Below, piece by piece: positions 1 to 12,000 of a stretch of DNA of 64,000 nt. A program made the translations under genes and the position numbers. The notes under the pieces were generated by a model. The model saw nothing but the letters and a program-made list of their open reading frames with translations. It searched no databases and had not been told where the DNA came from. Within the stretch, counting starts at the first letter, position 1; each line of letters starts with the position of its first letter. Source of the DNA: Cydia pomonella (lineage: Eukaryota; Arthropoda; Insecta; Lepidoptera; Tortricidae); assembly GCF_033807575.1 (NCBI RefSeq), contig NC_084730.1, positions 8,043,986 to 8,107,985 on the forward strand, given 5' to 3'.

Positions 1-137
1 GCTCTATATTTGCTCTACATTCAGAAGCTACGCGGTATTCTTCGTTTACAAGAGAGTCGCAAAAAAGTTTGGGAACTCCTGAACGGCCTGAACTAGGGTG
101 AAATAGGGAATCTACAAAATTAAGTGTAGACAAAGAG

Positions 138-614
138 AATAGGGTTGTTTCCAATTTTTTGAAACGCTTGTATTACGTTCTATATAAACTAAAAGTTGCC
201 CTAAAATTCAACTTTCATACTAAAACGACTTTAAATATGTTAATTAACAAAATATATTTTGACAGATGCTTTCGCGCCCAAAACGCTCTTTGAAAATTGT
301 CTGACGTCACAGTTTACGGTTTGACACATAACTACATTCACACGTAGAACATACGAACTGTCAACTGACATTTGTCATTTGTTGTTTATCGCTTGTCAAC
401 AGTGTCAATCCGAGAGTTGTGACATCATCAGAATCTTCAATGACGTTTCGAGTTTGGTCACGTGACGTGTGCCAAAAGATATTTTAAATTTAATATTTAC
501 AAAAATATGGTCATTACAGGTCCCCTAAAAGTAGTTTAACATGTTCTTATAATCCAAAAGAATTTATTGGGATACAATTCTGCCCTAAAATTTGTAGACG
601 GAAACAACCCTATT
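138..614. repeat. Fold-back element (MITE-like), about 477 bp
   Basis: The 15-mer AATAGGGTTGTTTCC at the left end returns as its reverse complement at the right end. The interior is AT-rich with no coding potential. This matches a non-autonomous terminal-inverted-repeat element, but no target duplication was confirmed. Only the terminal arms were checked. Confidence 0.5.
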
Positions 615-644
615 GATTGTATAATATATGGAGTGTGGAATTAA

Positions 645-905
645 GAGGAGTGACATCTCTTATGGTAGAACTGTTGCAAAAGTGCCCAGCTGTCAGCTAT
701 AAATAATAGTTCCAAATCTCTCCAGAGTAGCGCTAGAGTAGCTAAGAACCTAGACGCTATTGACGGAGTGAAGTGCGTTGTCTATGATTAGATTTTTTGT
801 TCAAGTATTCTAGGTATTGTAGCGCCACCTATTTAAGGTTTTTTGATGACACTTTTTGGTACATGGAGATTTATTTCCTTACCTCCACCTTCCGTAGTAT
901 AATAG
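645..905 (+). repeat. Dispersed repeat, inverted partner of 10260-10520
   Basis: This block (TCTAGGTATTGTAGCGCCAC, AGCTGTCAGCTATAAATAAT) recurs in reverse orientation at 10260-10520 with about 85-90% identity by eye. It ends near a CTTACCTCCACCTTCC stretch in both copies. No ORF. It is probably a mobile-element fragment. Confidence 0.55.
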
Positions 906-929
906 ATTTATAATAGACTTTACAGTCTA

Positions 930-1135
930 AGAAAAAAACGTGCCCCTTAGTTTGACATCCAAAACAGCGCCATATGTTTTGTGGTCACTGAATTGTCAAA
1001 CGTCAACTTTTGACAATCAAAGTTACCGCAAAATGTATGGAGCTGTACAGCGCTATCTCATTTACCTCTCAAATTCGGAGCACAAAATTGTCTTAGATTT
1101 TACACATCTTACTCAATCAATGTATCTTTGGTATA
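930..1135 (+). repeat. Dispersed repeat, inverted partner of 4030-4220
   Basis: TTAGTTTGACATCCAAAACA and CAAAATGTATGGAGCTGTAC occur here and, reverse-complemented, at 4030-4220. The short open frame at 940-1170 is a by-product of this repeat. It lies upstream of the MK2 gene, and the partner copy lies in its first intron. Confidence 0.5.
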
Positions 1136-1177
1136 GATTATCTAGATTAGATTATAAGTCTTTATTGTAGAGTAACC

Positions 1178-1323
1178 CGGCAACGTAAAGGCCCTTGCAG
1201 ACGGTTTGATTAAATTGTCAACTTAATCAAATGGTGTGGACGCGAAAATGAAATCGAAGGACTATGAAATTGTGTACGTTGGACGCTTGGTCATCCTGTC
1301 TGCACGGGCCTTTACGTTGCCGC
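1178..1323. repeat. Short fold-back MITE
   Basis: CGGCAACGTAAAGGCCC at the left end is matched by GGGCCTTTACGTTGCCG at the right end, giving arms of roughly 24 bp around a 95-bp core. No coding content. Confidence 0.6.
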
Positions 1324-1360
1324 GTTTTGATCGACCGATGCACTATGGCCAAATACAAAT

Positions 1361-1634
1361 GGGCCAATTACATCCAGATTTCCCGATATCGGGCCCGAAG
1401 CCAGTCCCGATGCCGAGCCTGATAATTGTTTTCCGTTTTACGAAATATCAGCACAATGTTAACAATATTTGAAATGTACAAAAATGGTTAATATGCAAAA
1501 ATATCAAACATTGAACATTATTGGCGATTAGAAACAAAGTATTGTTTTTTAACGTCAAATATTAAACGGGCTCTTTCTCGGGCCCGACATCGGGCCTGGC
1601 ATCGGGCGATAGCGAGTTTGGATGTAATTGGCCC
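1361..1634. repeat. Fold-back MITE with GGGCCAATTACATCCA ends
   Basis: GGGCCAATTACATCCA at the left is mirrored by TGGATGTAATTGGCCC at the right. Just inside both ends lie GC-rich words (TCGGGCCCGA, ATCGGGC) which also pair. The 78-aa frame here is an artefact of the element. Confidence 0.6.
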
Positions 1635-1639
1635 TTAAG

Positions 1640-2690
1640 TCGACAGTATGTCGATAATCTGTGAAACTCTTTATAAATACTATTGTTTATTTTGTTCCAG
1701 ATATTACAAACATCATATTCACTGTTCACGTTACTGAGATCTTAATTAAGTAGGTACCTATTGGGTTTGTTCATGGTTCAGCCTACCACGCCTAATTTAA
1801 GTAGGTACGCTCTAGATTGCTCTGAAACTTTGTACTTACAACAGGACAAGGTATATCTATGCCTGTAATTCGTTTATGTAGCAAAGAGCATATAATCACT
1901 ATGTATGTAGCTTCAGATACCACAGTTAAAAAAATACATCCAATTAAGTTTTTCATACACAATTCCTTTTTGCTCTAATTCGTTTATTTTATGAGCTGGA
2001 GCTATATAAACTAATTACAAGCATAGATATACCCCATGTCATTGTATGTGCAGTTTCATTACAATCCAACAAGTATTAAAAATGAGAACGAAACTTTGTT
2101 TGTATCGGAAGGTGAAATTCGGCCAAGCTTGCCGCGGACTCTTAACTGAGCCATTTGTACTTTCATGTACTGATATAATAAAGTTAAAAAAAAAAAACAA
2201 TCACTGACCATGTGTTTAATTTTGAAGCGATTTTACATTGTCCGATCGGATATCGGATTTCGGATACGCCCTCTAAGAAGGGAAATGTAAAATAGTGCCT
2301 TTTATATCAATATACATTTAATGAATGTTTTTTTAAATGCTAAATTCAAATGGTTTGGTGTCATAAGTTATTCTCTATATAGCGTCTGTTCTTCTCCAAG
2401 CATAGGGTCATCCGACATCCGATACGGGTCAGCCAATGTCAAAATCAAGTGAAAACGCTTTTATATTACTGGTATTTTACTGAATACCAATACAGAAATT
2501 AAGGACATCTACGAGTGAATAGCTGAACTACTTTAGGTGATAAACGCTATACCATGTAAAATGTCATGTCAAACCAGTTTTGCTACTCGCCACTAGATGT
2601 CACGGCGTCGAATAATTTGTCTATGCCATTCATAATATTAGGTTGGTAGCACTGTATGAACTACTCGCAATCAATTTCACAAGCCGTAGT
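1640..2690. other. Non-coding upstream region of MK2
   Basis: AT-rich sequence with no credible ORF. At 2045-2150 there is a copy of a dispersed repeat (GAAACTTTGTTTG, GGTGAAATTCGGCC) that recurs at 27024-27115, just before MK2 exon 2. Nothing else recognisable was seen. Confidence 0.4.
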
Positions 2691-2699
2691 ATTTCTAAT

Positions 2700-2934
2700 A
2701 ATTAGTCTGTGGTAGTGTAGTACAGTGACGACAGCGATTGCTCAACGGGTGTTTGTCATCCGTACGAATTTAGATAAAAATTTACAACTGAATAATTGTT
2801 CATTGAACACACGCGAGTGTAGTGAGTAAGTGGAAGATTAAATACGGTGTCAGTGACGAATCTTCTGTTATAAGTGAACAAGCACATGTGTGTAGCAGAA
2901 AAAATTGTTTAGAAACAGTACGCGAACTTCAAAC
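2700..2934 (+). promoter_or_regulatory. Probable MK2 5' UTR / promoter-proximal region
   Basis: This is the stretch before the MK2 initiator ATG. It is relatively free of repeats compared with its surroundings and contains TCAGT-type arthropod initiator words (for example near 2845). No clear TATA box can be assigned. The transcription start, and whether a separate non-coding first exon exists, cannot be decided from sequence alone. Confidence 0.35.
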
Positions 2935-3027
2935 ATGAATAACAGTACGAGGCAACCGAAAACTACGCCTATTACAGATGATTACGATATATCAAATACC
3001 GTACTCGGTCTAGGCATCAATGGAAAG
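2935..3027 (+). CDS. MAPk-Ak2: MK2 exon 1 (aa 1-31)
   Basis: Encodes a short, Thr/Asn-rich N-terminus followed by DDYDISNTVLGLGINGK, the start of the kinase glycine loop. The ATG at 2935 is the first in-frame Met; the frame extends upstream only from a TTG at 2905. The donor is GTGAGT at 3028. The long proline-rich N-terminus of vertebrate MK2 is absent, which is usual in insects. Confidence 0.88.
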
Positions 3028-6000
3028 GTGAGTTTTTTACTTTTTAAGGCAGATAACTTGAAAACTCCGTATCTAAGAATGTTATTTTCATTGTTTACCC
3101 GTATGACGTAAATGTATAATTTTAGACGACGGTTTTTATCTCGTTTTCGTAGACTCCTTTGGTTTGAGTAGACGGGTAAATTAAACATTCAGGTTGAGGA
3201 AGTTTTTCACATTTTTAGTTTGTATTGAGGATGTTTACTTGTACTATTTACTTATTTTATAGTGTCTTGTGTTATTTTTACTATGTACTTAGATTAAACA
3301 AATTTCAAAGTTACACCAACCATGACTTTAAAGTTAAAATGTTAAGAACATTAATTTTTACTTCAATCATTTATTTATTTACACTGAGAAAAATTAAAAC
3401 AAGACTTCATTGTGTGTAATAAAAACTAATAATGTTCAGTCAATAGTATAACTTTAAAAAATACCGCATGCTAAGGTTGTACCCAAGATGGGAATTTGAA
3501 TTTCCAGGTGAAAAAAAAACTGTTAGTTTTCAATACAAAAGCATTGAAATCATATGATAACTGTACTAACATTATTATTTAAAATGTGATCCTCGAGCGA
3601 AGACTTAATACTAGTGGCACCATGAGCTGTACATTATTCACCTAGAAACACCTACGACTCCACTATCTTGAAACTTTCCAAAAATTTTATCAACACAAAA
3701 TTTCCATATAAAGTGTATTCAGGTTATTCTAACTACTTCAAAATGTTCGCTAATTCCGAAAATTACCCATCACATTAATGTCCATTTTTGGAATTACCCA
3801 AATACACCTTAACTCTCAAATTTGCTCACCAAATTTCACTAGAACTTGTTGAGAAATGCCATTTGTAGAGAAGAGTTGGACATGCGAAAGTGTTTTTGTA
3901 CCTCCCTAGCTAAAACTGATATTCTTTGCTTGCATTTCACACTTGCTTGATAAAAAGATATTTTTGTTTACAATGCCACCATTTTTTTCGAAATTTCTGG
4001 TGAAAGATGCATGAAAAGAAAGATCTTACATTGATTAAATAAGATGTGTACAATCTTAGACAATTTCGTGCTTCGAATTTGACAGGGAAACGAGATGGCG
4101 CTGTACAGCTCCATACATTTTGCTCAATCACTTGCAAAAGTAGACATTAGACAATTCAGTGACTGCAAAACATATGGCGCGGTATAGCGCCATCTGTTTT
4201 GGATGTCAAACTAAGCTTGGTTTAGGCTTAAGAATAGAGAGGTCTATCAATTATCTTTAGTGAAACTAAGAGTATATTCTATACTAGATTATTATAAGGG
4301 CTTTATTTGTTATACAGTCAGATTGTTGTTATTTATTTATTTTTTAATTCTTTAACTTTGTTTTGGGGCTGACTGCAGATCCCATCTGCTGGGTGAAAGC
4401 CTCCTCACTTTTTCTCCACTCATCCCTGTCTTGGGCTTTTTGGAGCCAGTCTTTTCCTGCGACGGAGTAGATGTCGTCTATCCACTTCTTTTTGGGCCTT
4501 CTTCGGAGCCTCTGTCCTGCCGGTCCGGTCCATCACACGGTCCACACTAGATATCAGTATGCATATTAAGAGAGACTTTCAACACTTGTGTTCTACCATG
4601 CATAACATATGGGTGCGAGACCTGGTCACTTACTGTCAACGATAGAGAGAAATTGGCAAAATGTCAAAGGGCAATGGAGAGAAGTATCCTAGGAGTTAAG
4701 CTAAGCGATAAAATCTCAAACTCAGCGATAAGAGGAAAAACCAAGGTTATGGACATATTAACATCTCTGGAGTTGCAAAGTAACTATATATATAAAAGTT
4801 ACAATATAAACATTGTTAACACAACAGCCCCTTTACTATAAATAAACGACTCATTAAATAACATTTACTAACAACACAGTAACAATTACTGAAGGAATAA
4901 CATCAGATTTTCGGAATTCGGAATTCCCGTGATTTCACCCACTCCCTATCCCCAGGAATTGCAATAATAATTTACGTGGCAATGAAAATTCAACCTTAAT
5001 TACACACCAGTAAACTCAAATTTAAGTAGCAGTAAACGTGACTTGTCACCTTTTTCTATCTCTCCATTTAGGGACAGAGATAATTACTGTATTATCATTG
5101 CTTACAAAGTATAGGCGAATTAAATGCTTGAGACCATTATAACTGTCCTATAATCAATTTAAAGTATGAGAAGACGAATGCAATGAGGCCATAAGGGGTC
5201 ATCCATTAAATACCTCACACGAATTTTTAGGTTTTTTGACCCCTCCTTGTCACACTTATAAATAAATAAAATAAATAAATATTATAGGACATTATTACAC
5301 AAATTGACTAAGTCCCACAGTAAGCTCAATAAGGCTTGTGTTTAGGGGACTTAGACAACGATATATATAATATATAAATATTTATAAATACTTAAATACA
5401 TAGAAAACACCCATGACTCAGGAACAAATATCCATGCTCATCACACGAATAAATGCCCTTACCAGGATTTGAACCCGGGACCATCAGCTTCGTAGGCAGG
5501 GTCACTACCCACTAGGCCAAGCCGGTCGTCAGAACACTTATATTTGGGACGTAACATGTTGTATTTCTAGTCATCTGATGAAAGCCTGCGTTGCAGATTT
5601 CTTCTTTGTCTATAGCCTATATATCACTGCGACCATTCCTGATCTATTGTGATCGCCACCTACTACAACTCTCGATCCAAACCTGCAACTTCAAACAGCT
5701 GCAGGATCTTCTTAATCTCGAGAGACCTTAACTTCTCCGAGCGTAATATGTACATGTCTGCCCAGGATTGAGTCACGAGTGCGCATAAGGCAAGGGCACT
5801 CTGTGAGGATGTGCAAAGGCGTCTGCTCTGCCTTCATGCAGAGTCTGCACCGCCCCATGTCACGTTTCCCCATAGTGAGCAAGTGCTTATTTAGGCCGTA
5901 GTGCCCAATAAGCACCCTTACCAAGTTGCGCTGCCAGTTGCGCAGTCAGTTCAGTTCGAGGCCGCCTTTTTGCTGAAGGCCTTGATAACCGCCTTGGAAT

Positions 6001-9000
6001 GATTCAAGCCTGTAGTTTCTCTCCTGAGTTGAATGGTTTTGTAGTTACAGTAGGTCTTTAGGGTGAGCCACAAAACTGGAGTTCTCAGGACTGAAGTCCT
6101 TCCCCTTAGCCCCTGCTCGCGCGAGTTCGTAGGCCTTTTCGTTTCCCGCGATACCCGCGTGCCCCGGTATCCAACGTAGAACAACCTTGTTCCTGGCTCC
6201 AAGGTTGTTCAGTAGCTGCCTTCAGTTCTCGACCAGCCTTGATGTAGTAACATCAGAGGTTAGGGCCAAGAGTGCCGCCTGGCTGTGCAGATTTCTTACA
6301 TATAAACTAAATTATTATATTTTGTATAGGATTTTGTAAAAAAATATTATTTACTAATGTTACTGATTTAGACTGTGCATGAAATTTATTTGCTTCAAAT
6401 ATATAATAGCATGTATGCTGGTTTATCTCAACTTAGTCTTGCATTAGGTATTCGCATTAGGAATAACTGTGCTGCTGATAACATTCCATGACTCATCTTT
6501 GACGACTTTGACTCATAATTGAAACGTCATACACGCCCTTGAACGTTCAAGGCAATTGTGACTTTCTTGCCATCTGATAAGTACCTTATTCGGATTGAAA
6601 ACGTCTTATGCGGACTTTAGCCACATTCTTGCATTATGTTATGAATTATGATAATAAAGTTTCTATGTTAGAATGATACATATATATTTTGACGACCGTT
6701 CTGGCCTAGTGGGTAGTGACCCTGCCTATGAAGCCGATGGTTCTAGGTTCAAGCCGTTAAGGCCATTTGTGTGATGAGCATGGATATTGGTTCTTGAGCC
6801 TTGTGTGTTGTCTATGTATTCAAGTATTTATATATGTAGTCACCTGCAATAATTTACGGGGTTAATATATAGGTCATACTGAGAAACTTACTATGGGACC
6901 AACCCCGAAATCACGAAAAAAAACTGGCTGTTTATCGATATTTCGGACCCGGGTATGTCCTTGAACTACGTCCACAAGAGAGGTATGGGCATTGTGAATG
7001 TCATCTCGCTCTGTGTGGTAGGGCACAGCACAGCGGATGTCATTCCAGATCTAGAGCAGAGTCCAACTGGGGAAGTACCTCCACCTTACAGAAAATTGCA
7101 GCCAAATAACACTAGACCCTACTCATAGTGTTGTGTTCCTGCCGGTGAGTAAGGTTGCCAGAGCTCAACGAGGGTGGGAGGGGGTTAGGGTCGGCAACGC
7201 GCATGTAACTCCTCTGGAGTTGCAGGCGTACATAGGCTACGGATACTGCTTACCATCAGGCAGGCCGTATGCTTGTTTGCCAACGACGTAGTATAAAAAA
7301 AAAAAAGATATCTTGGCTGTCTGACCTTGACATTTTCTATGGGAGAGTAAATTTTTTTCGCGATTTTGGGATTGGTCCCATACTAAATGTGTTCTTCTTC
7401 AAGCTATGTGTTGATGGGTACTAGGGAAATACAATGCAATTTGTTATAGGTTTTTTTTTATGGAGTTTCTTTCTAAATGTTGAAATTTTTATTTCTTACT
7501 ACCTAATTCAACCATTAATAAAAATTCAGTTCAAATACTATGTTCAGGTATTTATTGGGATATATTTTGTGTAATTCCTGTTGATGACTGACTTGTAACT
7601 AATGCAAATTTTATGGTCTTTTGCCAAAAGTAAATTAAACTCGATTATTCATTAAGTACATATTTTACGACCGGTATGTATTTTTAAGGTTTCGAGCATT
7701 TGTGTGTATATTGTACATTTTCGTCGTTTTTAAATTTTTTGTTATTTTACTTTGTTACGTATTGCAATTAAATGGATGACTGTCATTGGCCTTCTTTTAT
7801 GTAAGCATTTATATGTTTAGTTATATTTGCGGCTGTTGTTATCCTGAATACCAATAAATCAAAAAGGTTGGTCAATATGACCTATATATTCAGCCCGTAA
7901 ATTATTGCAGGTGACTAAATAAACAGCCTGCATTATATGTATAGGTAATGAAATGAACTCACGGCCTCTGGATCAAGTCTCACCCAAGACAGTAATTTTT
8001 GCACTTTTAAATTTATTCTAAGCTTAATAGCATCGTTCGCAAACGTTTCTGCTTGTTAAAAATTAATTTAGTTAAGGTCTTATTTTAAGGCGCCGTAAGT
8101 TCAGGGTGCCTAGCCAAGATGCCAATCGTTCGCTCCGTTGTGAACGATACGCTAATGTCTCTCCGTCGCCAAGTACCATGTTTTTTTATGACGTTTGATC
8201 TTGATTAAAACATGTAAATATTCAATTAAATAAGTTTTTGGCAAAAATTTCATTTTTGGTACAAGCTTTTATCGCTGACTGTACTTTTGTTTCCACAGGC
8301 AACTAATACTCATCGAGTCAATTCTAAAAACCCCAAAGACAATTAAGTTGCGCTGTTTTATCACATAGTTCCCATGGCCACCTCCTACCTCCATCATCAG
8401 ATCAACTCGATGGTACCATAATATTGCATAGTCATTGTCACCCGACTTACATATGTATGCAAAATTACAGTTCAATCTGATACCGGGAAGTGGGTCAAAT
8501 TTAGCTTCCAAGATTTCCAACATACATACTAACAGGGCAAATTAAATAAAAGTTTCAAAAAGTAATTTTCCGTTAGCCCTCCTTTTTAATTTTTTTTTCT
8601 TAACAATAATTAGTGTTATAAATAATATAAGAGAAATTGCGACATAGAACTTATGTTACGGAAAATTATTTGATATTCACCACTAGCTTTTCGGTGAAGG
8701 AAATCATCGTGAGGAAACCTGCATACATCCGCGAAGAAATTCAAAGGTGTATGTGAAGTCCCCAACCCGCATTGGGCCAGCGTGGGGACTATAGCCCAAG
8801 CCCTCTCGCACATGAGAGAAGGCCTGTGCCCAGCAGTGGGACGTATATTGGCTGAATTATTATTATATAATTGCGACAGGGAATACCATGGAACACATAC
8901 ACATACACACAGATAGCACACACAGATAGCGAAGCGATCATTTTTATTCCCACATAACTGAACAGCAACATTTAACTAATCGAAGATAAACCTTATGTCT

Positions 9001-12000
9001 TTAACATCAAGTTCTATAATAGTTAACAATGTATACATTAACACACTATTTACACTAATTATCTTATCGGCATGTTATATCTGCAGAGCTTATGTCTACG
9101 GAATAAAGATCAGAATAGTGTAAATATTGCTGTAGTGATGGCATTATGCAGTTACGACATATATTGTAATACAGGTAGATGTACGGTTGAGAAATGGCAA
9201 ACAACGGGGTAGATATGACTACTACTACTACGTACTGTATATATATTCTAGCTATCTATTCAGCCCGTATCCATCCACTGCGAAGTATAAGAGAAAAATA
9301 GAAAAAAAAAGAAAAAAATAATATGTCTCGATACGAATTCCATGAGGTCGGATATGAACATCCGACCAAAATGACATTTTAACATAACGGTAATAAAAAT
9401 GAATTATCTTTCTAACAAACTGACTCTGGTATTTGTATCATTTTTAGGTTCCGAGTTACCGAAAGTGTATAAGGTCGGATTTCATGATTTTCTTTATTTT
9501 CGTGGTTGGCGGTAAGGGACTTGAGACTTTATGCATCTTAAATGTAGACACATTGTTAGGTGTGTCTCAGTAGATACGACATTTTGCCTATAATTTTAGT
9601 AACAATACTACGTTTCGGATCTGAACTTAAGACCTTATGCCTAAAAATCCTAAAATAGGTATTCAACGTATTGATTGGGTGTAAGTCAAAATACGACTGT
9701 ATGCCTCTCTTAGGAATCAAATAGTGGGATCTAATAAATTTAGCATAAATACCAGTTTTTAAATAGTATAAAAAGTACTACAACCTTTTCACTTATTCAA
9801 AAAAGGTAAAAAGGCCTTTCTCAATAAAAAAAGAATGTTCTTTTTAGTTTAGTTCTCGAAAAGTGGCCTTTTTCACTTCCGACCATACAGGAGGCGAGAA
9901 GTCTCTTCCTAATTACTCCACTTTCTGTAACTCACTAATTTCATTAACTGTTAAGTATATATCTGTATTCCTAGTGTACATTTATTCGATAGCGAAACGT
10001 GACGTACGCGTTTGCGTTAAGTTTCATTTTGTATGGGATTTTGAGTTTCCAAAACGTCCCACTTGGCGTGCTGTTTCTAAATCCCATACAAAATTAGACT
10101 AAACGTGTACGTTACGTCACGTTATTGAATAAATTTACACTAGGGGTACTGTACTTAGGTACTGTTCGTCAGACTCGATGTCAGACGGCCTACCGCGCAC
10201 ACCGACAATCGCAAATTGCGGGCATTTTTTTCTTTTACTGCAATTTCGTTGTACGGTTACTAGTATGGAAGGTAGAGCAAGGAACAAAATCTCCATATAC
10301 CAAAATGTGTCCGACAAAAAACCATAAATAGGTGGCGCTACAATACCTAGAATACTTGAGAAAAAAATCTAATCATAGACAGCGCAATTCGCTCCGCCAA
10401 TAACGCCTAGGTTCTTAGCTACTCTGAAGAGATTTGGAACTATTATTTATAGCTGACAGCTGAACACTTTTGCAACAATTCTGACTAAGGAGTTTCTGTT
10501 CCTTGCCTCTACCTTCCATAGCTAGTATTGGTAGCGAGTGTCTAAATGTCTAAATTAACAAACAATCTACCTTAAAAACCCGGACAAGTGCGAGTCGTAC
10601 TCGCCCACCGAGAGTTCCGTACTTTTTAGTATTTGTTGTTATAGCGGCAGCAGAAATACATCATCTGTAAAAAATTCAAATATCATGGTGGTGACAGACG
10701 GACGGACAGCGGAGTCTTAGTAATAGGGTCCTGTTCTACCCATTGGGTACGGAACTCTAGAAAGATGATGCGTTTGGGACCGGTTTCAAAATGAGAGGTC
10801 TTCTATTTGACCCCTTCTTGTAGGTGACTCCTAACGCGGCAAATATTAAAAATATATTCATTTACAAGAAAAAATTTAATACATTTCAATGTTGTTTTGT
10901 ACAGTCGAGGAAATTGATTGTTTAGCAGGTTGTGGTTCACTTTACACTGGAAAGCTCATAGCATAAGTATGTACAACCAAATTTACTTGAACTGCAAATT
11001 GCTAAAGAATCAATTTCCTCGACCGTACATATACATTATAAAGAATAGGTAGACGTAACTGTCAAGGAATTTAATGTTTAGACCTTTCATATTCGTTCAT
11101 TCCTTCTTTTATAATTATGGCTTCAGTCCAGTGGGACTGTTTCGACAGTATCAAGGTATTAGGAGCTTTAAATACGACTTAAATTGTACGGTTAGTACAA
11201 GACAGTGTGCGGTGATTTTATTAGCATTCGTAAAGCGATAGCACGACTTAACAAGTAGCACGTGGACTAGCGGCCATTGACTCCAAAATGGTGGTTAAAC
11301 CGGGGACTGCCGAGAAATAACGATGCCTTTATATAACTGTATGACGTCATACCGGTTTAATCCGAACCATTTAGTTAGCCGAATAAATTTATTTCGGTAC
11401 CGGTAAATAACGGTACCGTTATTTTTTCGGGTACCTTAACCGCTTTCATAAAGGTACGCTATCAGCTAAGGCGTCGTTGCCAGGCCGCCCGCGCCTTGCG
11501 CCAAGTTGGTTCCTGTTGGATGAAGCTGTCTATGTAAGTGTAAGACCGTAAGTCCTTTCGATTTTATTTAATACTATCAGTTTCGATATAATAACGGTTT
11601 AGGTATATACCGCAAAAATACCGGTACCGTTATTTTAAAACAGTAGCGATACTTTTATATCGGAGCCGCGCGGGCTAACCGGTGTAATGTATCGGTATCG
11701 TAATTTTATACCGCTACCATACCGTTTTACCATAACCGAAATCAGTCCTTGGGTTACGCAAAAGCGCTACAAGATTAATTCTACATTAACTGCACACTAC
11801 CACATTAGTTTACTGTATAATAAGCATACCCCGGGGTTTTCGGTGCAGGAATGTTTTACACTTGCCAAAAAACAGGTTAAAACTATAAAAACCAATACTA
11901 TTTTAATATTTCTAAGCGCATTTGAAGCTTACCTTCTATTTTTAATTCATAGTTTGGTAATTATTTTACAATAGACAAAGTTATAAATACAAGAAAACAT

